From Eximiradius sp. (GTDB lineage Bacteria > Bacteroidota > Ignavibacteria > Kapaibacteriales > UBA2268): a DNA stretch of 64,000 nucleotides. This document shows, one piece after another, positions 45,297 to 52,605 of this stretch (the first letter of the stretch is position 1; each line of letters starts with the position of its first letter). A program made the translations under genes and the position numbers. Below the pieces are notes generated by a model. That model did no database searches, had not been told where the DNA came from, and saw nothing but the letters and a program-made list of their open reading frames with translations. The stretch covers positions 62,001 to 126,000 of the forward strand of contig CAKZLY010000015.1 in assembly GCA_937127445.1 (NCBI GenBank), given 5' to 3'.

Positions 45297-45327
45297 TTTG
45301 AAAATATGTAATATATAGTTAATTTTG
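45297..45327 (+). promoter_or_regulatory. Bacteroidota-type promoter of rpmG
   Basis: TTTG (45297-45300), 19-nt spacer, TAATTTTG (45320-45327): a complete consensus match 32 nt before the rpmG start codon at 45360. Confidence 0.6.
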
Positions 45328-45359
45328 TAATTACTAAAATTGTATAATGGAGTTTGGAA

Positions 45360-45539
45360 ATGGCAAAAAAAGAACAAAGATTTATGATCACGCTCGAATG
45401 CACTGAAGCTAAAGCTGAGGGGAAACCAGCTTCGAGATACACAACAACAAAGAACAAGCAAAATACACCAGAAAGACTGGAACTCAAAAAATACAATCCT
45501 TTTTTGAGACGTCACACTATTCACAAAGAAATCAAGTAA
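45360..45539 (+). CDS. rpmG: Large ribosomal subunit protein bL33
   Basis: 59 residues from the ATG at 45360 ([19 protein letters not shown]), with an AATGGAGT ribosome site. Typical bL33 features follow: [23 protein letters not shown] and a C-terminal HTIHKEIK. Only one cysteine (C15) is present, so it is the zinc-free (C-minus) type rather than the four-cysteine form. Confidence 0.95.
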   Translation: MAKKEQRFMITLECTEAKAEGKPASRYTTTKNKQNTPERLELKKYNPFLRRHTIHKEIK

Positions 45540-45557
45540 TTTGATGAAATTTTAAGT

Positions 45558-45600
45558 AAAAATGCCTTTCGAGTTGTATTTTGGAAGGCATTTTTTTATT
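45558..45600 (+). terminator. Terminator after rpmG
   Basis: AAAAATGCCTTTC (45558-45570) pairs with GGAAGGCATTTTT (45583-45595) over 13 bp, with one G-T wobble. A T-rich run follows. The next start codon lies at 45604, directly behind it. Confidence 0.85.
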
Positions 45601-45603
45601 TTT

Positions 45604-46197
45604 ATGAAAACAATCTCAAAAATAATACTGCACAAATTAATTACACTTATAAGCTCAACCTGGAGAATTAGAGTATTTGGAGAGTATAACGACACACCAG
45701 CAGTATTTGCTTTTTGGCACGGAGAGATGCTTCCAATCTGGAAGTATTTTTCCCGAAAGCTTGATAATAAGTATGCGGTTGTTAGTCTGAGCAAAGATGG
45801 ACAAATATTAGCTGAGTTGTTGGAGAAGTGGAACTATTCTCTAATACGTGGTTCTTCTTCAAAAAATAGTAAAGACGTCCTGGGAAAAGCAACCGAATTA
45901 GCAAAAAACGCAAGTATTTTCATAACGCCAGATGGACCACGTGGACCTGCACGTAAATTTAAAAATGGGGCAGCAATAATTGCATACCGTAGTGAAGTGC
46001 CAATGTATCTTGTTCGTACATTTATTAGCTGCAAGTTTGTGTTCAAGCAAAGTTGGGACAAATTCATCTTTCCATTACCATTTTCCAAAATACGAATTGT
46101 AATTTCTGAAAAGCAATATATTCCGAAAGAGTATTCAAGAGAAGAAGTAGCCGAAATGATCGTCCAGATTGAAAATAAAATAAATTCAATTAGTTAA
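45604..46197 (+). CDS. DUF374-family lysophospholipid acyltransferase-like protein
   Basis: 197 residues from the ATG at 45604; a longer reading from 45562 would run through the terminator. The DUF374 fingerprint is complete: FAFWHGEMLPIW, SLSKDGQILAELL, IRGSSSKN and FITPDGPRGPARKFKNGA. It is related to LpxL-type acyltransferases. It is followed after 1 nt by lpxK, supporting a lipid A or inner-core function. Confidence 0.88.
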   Translation: MKTISKIILHKLITLISSTWRIRVFGEYNDTPAVFAFWHGEMLPIWKYFSRKLDNKYAVVSLSKDGQILAELLEKWNYSLIRGSSSKNSKDVLGKATELAKNASIFITPDGPRGPARKFKNGAAIIAYRSEVPMYLVRTFISCKFVFKQSWDKFIFPLPFSKIRIVISEKQYIPKEYSREEVAEMIVQIENKINSIS

Positions 46198-46198
46198 A

Positions 46199-47221
46199 AT
46201 GATTAATGATTTTTTTTCAAAAGTTTACGGGAAAATCGTAAAATATCGTAATCGTAGGTATAACCGCGAAGAACATCTTTCGACAAAAATATCTATTCCC
46301 GTTATCAGTGTTGGCAATCTCTCAGTTGGTGGCACTGGCAAAACACCATTCGAAGAACTTTTAGTAAAACTATTACTATCATTAGGTAAAAAGCCAGCAA
46401 TTATTGGACGTGGATATAAGAGAAAATCAAAAGGCGAAATAATTATTTGCGATGGGCAGAAAGTTTTAGTTGATGCAAATGAAGGTGGGGACGAATTGGT
46501 TTTGATTGCAAGAAAGCTAATGGTGCCAGTAATTGCTAATGAATCAAAGGTCGAAGCAGCTTTGTCGGCTGAAAAAAGATTTGATATAGATTGCATAGTT
46601 GTAGATGATGGATTTCAACACAGGGCATTAAAAAGAAATATTGATATTGTGCTTGTAGACAGAGAAACACTCGAAAAACCATATCTGCTACCGAAAGGAA
46701 TGTTACGCGAACCATTAGAATCGTTAAGTCGGGCAAATGTTGTGTGTTTGACTGGCGGGGCAAAAATAACTGATGAATTAAAGCAATTCACAAACCAAGA
46801 TACAATTTTCATTAAAGTAATGGTGCAAAATGGATTGCCTTATATGTTAGGCAATATTAAAAGCGACTATGAAGAAATTGAAAAGATAAGAAAAAAAAAG
46901 AGAATTGTTGCTATTGCAGGAATTGCAAAACCTTATAGATTTTATGAAATGGTAAAAAAATTAGAATATCATCTTGTTAATTATCTGAATTTTAGTGATC
47001 ATTATTATTACGATAGAAACGATATTGAAAAAATAAGACGCTTTGCCGAAGACAATAATTCACATTATATCGCACTAACAGAAAAAGATGCAGTTAAATT
47101 ACTCAAATTTGTTGATAGATTTGAGCACTATGGATTGAAGCTTCTTGTATTTCCAATTACAATGACAATAAGCGAAGGTGGAAAAACATTTACAAATTTC
47201 TTGAAAATTAAGTTAGGGTAG
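46199..47221 (+). CDS. lpxK: Tetraacyldisaccharide 4'-kinase
   Basis: 340 residues with one N-terminal membrane-associated segment and the LpxK P-loop VGNLSVGGTGKTP (GGTGKT at 44-49). The family motifs IGRGYKRKSKG, DANEGGDELVLIARK and VVDDGFQHRALKRNIDIVLVD follow. It phosphorylates the lipid A precursor at the 4' position at the inner membrane. Its 3' end overlaps the convergent glycosyltransferase gene by 14 nt, so each stop codon lies inside the other gene. Confidence 0.95.
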   Translation: MINDFFSKVYGKIVKYRNRRYNREEHLSTKISIPVISVGNLSVGGTGKTPFEELLVKLLLSLGKKPAIIGRGYKRKSKGEIIICDGQKVLVDANEGGDELVLIARKLMVPVIANESKVEAALSAEKRFDIDCIVVDDGFQHRALKRNIDIVLVDRETLEKPYLLPKGMLREPLESLSRANVVCLTGGAKITDELKQFTNQDTIFIKVMVQNGLPYMLGNIKSDYEEIEKIRKKKRIVAIAGIAKPYRFYEMVKKLEYHLVNYLNFSDHYYYDRNDIEKIRRFAEDNNSHYIALTEKDAVKLLKFVDRFEHYGLKLLVFPITMTISEGGKTFTNFLKIKLG

Positions 47222-48527
47222 CAACGCTATTTAATAATTCTGCAAGCTTTTTAGCTGCATTTTTTCGTTCAAATTGTTGAATTAACTCCAAGTTTGGATT
47301 AATAATTACAGAATTTGATTCCCACAAGTTAATAAATTCTAAGAAAATATCGGAAATGGTGTTAATATCGCTTTGATGAGCAACTTTACCAGAATTAGTT
47401 TCATAAATTAATCGAGCGATTGCTCCGTTGGTCGGAGCGATTGCAAGTATTGGTCGTTGGACGCCAATATATTCATATACTTTTCCTGGGACAATTTCTT
47501 CGCTTTCTTTTGATTCATCTACAACAAGTAGCAAAGCATCTGAAGCCATTAGATGAGCAATACTATCTTTGTGTGGAATATAACCAACTATTTCTATGTT
47601 TTGTTTGAAAGAGCAATTATTGAACATTTCAAGGACCTCATTGCCAAAACGTCCAATAAATTTTAATTTAAAATCGTTAGTATTGATTTTATTTTCAGAT
47701 AATAGATTCTCGATCGCAACAAGTAAAGAATAAGGATTACGTCTGCCATACATTGATCCAGTATAAGTTAGAATAAATTTATCATTTCTTTTGTATTCAA
47801 CATTAGGGAAATCATCAGAGTCAAACCCATTAGGAATGTGAATGAATTTATCTTTTCTCAAGAAAGGATATTTCGACAAAGCATCTTTTATTATTCCTTC
47901 CCAGGCACACTCAACAAAATTACTTTCATCGAATACAGATTTTTCAAGGCTTCTGTCTATCATAGCAGGCAAGAACCAGCGTTTAGGGGCAGAAATAAAA
48001 CCAGTCCATGGGTCGCGAAAGCCAGCAACCCAGGGTAGTTTAGTTTTTCTTTTAGCGAATCTTGCAATCAAAGAACAAGTATAAGGAGGAGAAGACGAAT
48101 AAATCGCCTTGCAATTATGTTCTTTAATAATTCTAATGGCTTCTTTTTTTGCAGTGAGGAGCCAGCCGATGCGAGCATCGGGAATAAAAAAAGTAGCTCG
48201 AATAAATTCAGAAATACACTCTTTGAAATTCAGCTTTTGATCTTCTTTTTTTATTGTATTAACGTCAATTGGAGTTCCTGGCTTTTTGCCAGTAAAGAAC
48301 CTATAAATATCATAAGGTTCATAAATTTTTGTTCGACGAACAATCACATCATCAGGGATTTCAGCGATCAGAGATTCATCGCGAGCAGGAAATTGTCCGT
48401 TTTCGACAGTAAGAACAATTGGATGCCAACCGAACTCACGAATATACTTAATGTGTTTGAGAACTCGTTGAACGCCTGGACCACCAGACGGTGGGAAATA
48501 ATAAGCAATTACAAGGAAATTGTTCAT
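47208..48527 (-). CDS. Glycosyltransferase (GT4-like, GT-B fold)
   Basis: 439 residues. The N-terminus has the GT-B donor-side opening YYFPPSGGPGVQRVLKHIKY, with GFRDPWTGF in the linker. The C-terminal half shows LTYTGSMYGRRNP and the nucleotide-sugar EIVPGKVYEYIGVQRPILA (E-x7-E region). It is likely a surface-polysaccharide transferase of unknown linkage. Its ATG shares an A with the stop of yicC (TAATG), so translation is coupled to yicC upstream. Confidence 0.88.
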   Translation of the reverse strand: MNNFLVIAYYFPPSGGPGVQRVLKHIKYIREFGWHPIVLTVENGQFPARDESLIAEIPDDVIVRRTKIYEPYDIYRFFTGKKPGTPIDVNTIKKEDQKLNFKECISEFIRATFFIPDARIGWLLTAKKEAIRIIKEHNCKAIYSSSPPYTCSLIARFAKRKTKLPWVAGFRDPWTGFISAPKRWFLPAMIDRSLEKSVFDESNFVECAWEGIIKDALSKYPFLRKDKFIHIPNGFDSDDFPNVEYKRNDKFILTYTGSMYGRRNPYSLLVAIENLLSENKINTNDFKLKFIGRFGNEVLEMFNNCSFKQNIEIVGYIPHKDSIAHLMASDALLLVVDESKESEEIVPGKVYEYIGVQRPILAIAPTNGAIARLIYETNSGKVAHQSDINTISDIFLEFINLWESNSVIINPNLELIQQFERKNAAKKLAELLNSVATLT

Positions 48528-49402
48528 TATTCAATATTTTGCACTTGTTCACGAATTTTTTCGAGCTCTTCCTTGCAATGAACAACAAGGTGAGAAATTT
48601 CGGTATCGTTGGCTTTACTGCCTATTGTATTAATTTCTCTATGAATTTCCTGTAAAAGAAAATTAATTTTTCTTCCTTCGGAAACTTTTGATTTAACAGC
48701 ATCATTGAAAAACTTAAAATGAGAGTACAGTCGGGTGCATTCTTCCGAGATATCGAGTTTATCAGCAAGCAGGATAATTTCAAGTTGGAGACGATGTTCG
48801 TCGATTTCATCACTTTCGAAAAGTTGAGCGACACGATTTCTCAATCTTTCTCTTTCCTGAGGCACTTTGTTCAGGCTGATTTGTTCAATTTTTTGAACAT
48901 TTTCGTGAATTTTTTTCATTCTGGCAATAATATCTTTAGAAATTTGTTGTCCTTCGCGAAGTCGCATTGCATCAAGGTTTTTAAGAGCTTGCTTCAAAGC
49001 TTTCGTAATAAGTTTCATACAAGCATCTTCATTGATTGCATCGTCCTGCTTGTAGAGCAAATCGCGAAAAACAAGAATATTTTCGAGTTTGACAGCATCT
49101 TTAAGCTTTAATTCTTTTTTCATTTGGTTAAGTACATTATAGCAAGCAGTAGCAGCATCGAGATTTATGTTGAAACTTTTAATAGATGGGTCTGCGTCAA
49201 CATTAATCGAGAGAAATACACTTGCCCGCGATAGATTACTTCTTAAAATTTCACGAATTTCAAGTTCGTGATGAGACAAAGATTTTGGCAAACGACAATT
49301 AATTTCTAAATTTTTACCATTTAGCGTTTTTATTTCGACAGTTACGTAAATCCCATTTTCATTGAGTTCTACTTTACTGAACCCAGTCATACTTTTGAGC
49401 AT
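48527..49402 (-). CDS. YicC-family endoribonuclease
   Basis: 291 residues with the family's invariant start LKSMTGFSKVEL, then NGKNLEINCRLP and LEIREILRSNLSR. The C-terminal DUF1732 block SEGRKINFLLQEIHREINTIGSKA is present. YicC proteins are metal-dependent endoribonucleases implicated in RNA decay. In many genomes gmk follows; here a glycosyltransferase follows instead. Confidence 0.92.
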   Translation of the reverse strand: MLKSMTGFSKVELNENGIYVTVEIKTLNGKNLEINCRLPKSLSHHELEIREILRSNLSRASVFLSINVDADPSIKSFNINLDAATACYNVLNQMKKELKLKDAVKLENILVFRDLLYKQDDAINEDACMKLITKALKQALKNLDAMRLREGQQISKDIIARMKKIHENVQKIEQISLNKVPQERERLRNRVAQLFESDEIDEHRLQLEIILLADKLDISEECTRLYSHFKFFNDAVKSKVSEGRKINFLLQEIHREINTIGSKANDTEISHLVVHCKEELEKIREQVQNIE

Positions 49403-49476
49403 AAAATTCCTACCCGATATTTAGAATAATTACAAAATTACCTTATTTTGATGAATAAAAAAACAATAATAGGTAA

Positions 49477-50238
49477 TTAGTCAGATTGAGTAATTTTAGC
49501 AGGAGAGTTGTCATCAACTCGGGAAATAGTAATTTCGACACGTCTATTTTTTGCTTTGCCTTCTTCGGTAGAGTTATCATCGACAGGTCTTTTGTCGGCA
49601 AAACCTCTAATAACAACATTTTCGCCAGGAACACCAAGTGAAATCAGTCTATATCCAACGTTTAAAGCACGAGCAACAGAGAGATGCCAGTTTGATTCAT
49701 ATTGAAAAGTTCTGATTGGAGTGTTGTCAGTATGTCCATCAACAAAAATAGTATTGTTCAGAGTAGCCAGTATGTTAGCAAGCGAATCAATTACGGATAT
49801 ACCATCAAATTGAATCTCAGCTTTGCCCGGACGAAACATAAGTTTTTCAGGAAGGACTACCACGAGCCCTTCGGAAGACATTCTAAGTGAAAGCTCACCT
49901 TTTGTAATATAATCTCTAAAAACAGTCGAGGCTTCGTCTTCAATTTCTTTGATGCTTTTTGCTTCTCGTGGAGCAATCATAGGCTCAGGGATAGCTCTAC
50001 GGCTTGCTTCAATCACACCGTCACCGCCATCAATTGGGTTAGCTGGTTGGCTTTTAAAATATTTGGTAAGGGCAGAGGAAATTTCCTTGAATTTTTCCTG
50101 ATCCACTTGAGAAGAAGCATATAGAATAACAAACAATCCCAAAAGCAAAGTGATTAAATCAGCATAGGTAACAAGATACCTATCTTTGTCCGGACCGTGC
50201 GATGTATGTTGAACATTATTTTTTTTGTTCAATTTCAT
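49477..50238 (-). CDS. MotB-like OmpA-domain protein (stator B-type), no MotA neighbour
   Basis: 253 residues. One N-terminal membrane helix has the MotB proton-channel aspartate D27 in YLVTYADLITLLLGL. A plug/linker follows. Residues 105-245 are an OmpA/MotB peptidoglycan-binding domain (VDGHTDNTPI, LSVARALNVGYRL, FADKRPVDDNSTEEGKAKNRRVEI). It lies between rsmB and yicC, and no motA or other flagellar gene is in the window. It may be an orphan flagellar stator subunit, or a component of another proton-driven machine. Confidence 0.85.
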   Translation of the reverse strand: MKLNKKNNVQHTSHGPDKDRYLVTYADLITLLLGLFVILYASSQVDQEKFKEISSALTKYFKSQPANPIDGGDGVIEASRRAIPEPMIAPREAKSIKEIEDEASTVFRDYITKGELSLRMSSEGLVVVLPEKLMFRPGKAEIQFDGISVIDSLANILATLNNTIFVDGHTDNTPIRTFQYESNWHLSVARALNVGYRLISLGVPGENVVIRGFADKRPVDDNSTEEGKAKNRRVEITISRVDDNSPAKITQSD

Positions 50239-50267
50239 AATAAAATTATCGACATAAGTACAGAGAA

Positions 50268-51635
50268 CTAAACTTTAATAATACGAGCGGCAAAAGCCCC
50301 ATCAATTCCGTGAATATGTGGAAAGGTTTGCATAAATCCGTCTTTACAAACTTCCTTAGGTAAATAATTTTCAGCTGGATCAATTTGCAAGTCTTTGTAA
50401 TTATCAAGTAACCAGTACACGACTTCTTGATTTTCCTCGGGTTCAATAGTGCAGGTTGAATAAATCAAAACACTACCTTTTCCCATAAATCTAATGGCAT
50501 TTGATATAATTTCTTTTTGCAATTCGACAATTTTGGGGATATCGTCTGTGTCTCTTTTCCATTTAATGTCTGGTTTTTTGCGCAAAGTTCCCAATCCCGA
50601 ACAGGGCAAATCAGCAAAAATCAAATCAACTTTTTCATGCAAACGTAGCTTTCGAGCATCTTCGACAAGAGTTTCAATTATAGGAAGCTTCAATCTTTGA
50701 TTACCTTCGTTAATTGATTTTATTTTTGAAGAATACTTTTCAATTGCTAAAATATTACCTTTGTTTCTCATTAGTTCGGCAAGGAAAAAGGATTTTCCGC
50801 CGGGAGCGGCTGCAATATCAAGGACTTTGTATCCTGGGGTAGGGTTGGCAAGCATTACAGCAAGAGAAGCGCTTGGGTCTTGAATTGTAATTTCACCATT
50901 TTGAAACATTTCAGTAGAAGTAATGTCAAATTTCGGATTTTTCAACAGAAATGTTTGTAGAAGATGTTCATACTGTAAGTATTCAACATTATTTTTATCG
51001 AGCAGGTATTTTATTTTATCAATAGAAGAATTCAGAAGGTTAACTCTAATAGGAATATATGGTCTTTGATTATTTGCTATAAGCAATTTTTCAGTCTCCA
51101 ATTCGGAAAATCTTTCAAGCCAGCGCTTAACCATCCATTTGGGGTGAGAATGGACAGTTGCCAGATAATAAACCAAGTCTTCTTCCCTATCAGGATAACG
51201 AATTTTATCAAGGTTTCTATGAAGGTTCCTCAAAACAGCGTTTACCATTCCAGCTGTTCTTTCGCCCTGAATTTGCTTTACAATTTCAACTGATTCATCA
51301 ATTGCGGCATAAGCTGGAATTTTTTCTAAAAACATAATTTGATATAGTCCAACACGCATTGCATTTTTAACAAAGTTCAGGCACTTTTGATAGTCGCCAT
51401 TATAAAATCCTGTCAAAGCCCAATCCAATTTTAATTTCCAGCGAACCACACCATTAATTAGTTCAGTAAGCAATGCTTTATCTTGTTGAGTTAGTTCATT
51501 ATTTTTTAGCTCATTTGCTAATAATTTGTCTAAATACGAATCACTTCGTTCATAACGACTTAAAATTCTGACTGCAAGATAGCGGACCCAATTTAATTTA
51601 GATTTCTTCTCTTCGCTTAGTTCAAAATTTACCAT
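50268..51635 (-). CDS. rsmB: 16S rRNA (cytosine-C5) methyltransferase RsmB/Sun
   Basis: 455 residues. The NusB-like N-terminal domain (about residues 15-160) precedes the Rossmann methyltransferase. The SAM motif is VLDIAAAPGGKSFFLAEL, the DLPCSGLGTLRKKPDIKW loop carries one cysteine, and the catalytic nucleophile lies in LIYSTCTIEPEENQ. It methylates C967 of 16S rRNA in E. coli. First gene of the rsmB-motB-yicC-GT series. Confidence 0.95.
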   Translation of the reverse strand: MVNFELSEEKKSKLNWVRYLAVRILSRYERSDSYLDKLLANELKNNELTQQDKALLTELINGVVRWKLKLDWALTGFYNGDYQKCLNFVKNAMRVGLYQIMFLEKIPAYAAIDESVEIVKQIQGERTAGMVNAVLRNLHRNLDKIRYPDREEDLVYYLATVHSHPKWMVKRWLERFSELETEKLLIANNQRPYIPIRVNLLNSSIDKIKYLLDKNNVEYLQYEHLLQTFLLKNPKFDITSTEMFQNGEITIQDPSASLAVMLANPTPGYKVLDIAAAPGGKSFFLAELMRNKGNILAIEKYSSKIKSINEGNQRLKLPIIETLVEDARKLRLHEKVDLIFADLPCSGLGTLRKKPDIKWKRDTDDIPKIVELQKEIISNAIRFMGKGSVLIYSTCTIEPEENQEVVYWLLDNYKDLQIDPAENYLPKEVCKDGFMQTFPHIHGIDGAFAARIIKV

Positions 51636-51715
51636 AAATAATGTAACGTTTTTTTGTTAAATTGTTAATTACAAATATATAGTCGAATAAACAAGAAAAA
51701 ACTTTTGGTGAATTT

Positions 51716-52492
51716 ATGAAAAAGTTCATATATATTGTGATAACAATATTTTCAATAAACACAGTTTTTAGTCAGATTTCTGACCCATTAACTCCGTCAA
51801 TTCCTAAGAAGCCAAAAGAAGCAGGTGTATTTATTGGCTTAGGTGGGAACTATCAAATTGGGACAAGCTACGTGGATTGCGAAGACTGCAAATTTGAGAA
51901 TGGAAATAAATTCGGCTATACATTTGGAATAAATTGGGAAGATTTTCTAATTAACAATAGTATCAAATACGGATTTGCCTTAGTGTATGACGATTTATCA
52001 ATTAAATCAAGTTTCAGGGAAAGAGAAGCCTTTGAATACGAAAACAACAGATATATCGGGGTTAATTTTAGACATACAAGCGATATAAATTCAAGTGCAT
52101 TAGCTATACAACCATATTTAAAATTTATTGGATTTGATTTTATGTTCATCAAAATTTCGCCATCAATTTCTTATGTTTTATCATCTAAATTGCAGCACGA
52201 AAAAGAGATATTGGACGAAAGTGTATTACTTCCAAATGGAGAAAATGTGAAAATACTTTTCCCAGAAACAAATTCTAATAAAATAATTCTTGAGGATAAT
52301 GATTATCGAGATGTTAATTCTCTGCAAATAGGGCTTGCAACAAATATTGGATTTGACTTCAAAGTAGATAATAACTATTATTTGTCTCCACAATTTTTTT
52401 ATTATTATCCATTTAGTAAATATTCCAATTACGGAGATAATTTTAAAATTTCAAATTGGAGAATACTTTTAGAATTGAGAGTAAAAATTTGA
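51716..52492 (+). CDS. Hypothetical outer-membrane beta-barrel protein
   Basis: 258 residues with a signal peptide ending NTVFSQ. The mature chain is made of amphipathic aromatic strands (AGVFIGLGGNYQIG, FGYTFGINWEDFL, YYLSPQFFYYYPF) and ends LLELRVKI. A YVDCEDC pair near residues 45-50 may form a disulfide. Its position in front of a PD40/OmpA protein resembles PorP/SprF-PorE type arrangements of type IX secretion, but no signature residues prove it. Confidence 0.6.
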   Translation: MKKFIYIVITIFSINTVFSQISDPLTPSIPKKPKEAGVFIGLGGNYQIGTSYVDCEDCKFENGNKFGYTFGINWEDFLINNSIKYGFALVYDDLSIKSSFREREAFEYENNRYIGVNFRHTSDINSSALAIQPYLKFIGFDFMFIKISPSISYVLSSKLQHEKEILDESVLLPNGENVKILFPETNSNKIILEDNDYRDVNSLQIGLATNIGFDFKVDNNYYLSPQFFYYYPFSKYSNYGDNFKISNWRILLELRVKI

Positions 52493-52605
52493 AAATATTG
52501 AAATTTTATTCATAAATGATTTTGATTTTTTGAGATTTTAAGGTAATTTATTAATTGGAAATTATTAAAACATTAATTTTTAGTAAACAAACAAGGTGGA
52601 TGTAA

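Noticed and set aside
45562-45603. Longer N-terminus for the DUF374 protein
   Set aside because: It would be translated from within the rpmG terminator hairpin; the family core starts after 45604.
47838-48581. Plus-strand readings up to 154 codons opposite the glycosyltransferase
   Set aside because: Antisense shadows; composition (F/S/N-rich) mirrors the real gene and no start signals are present.
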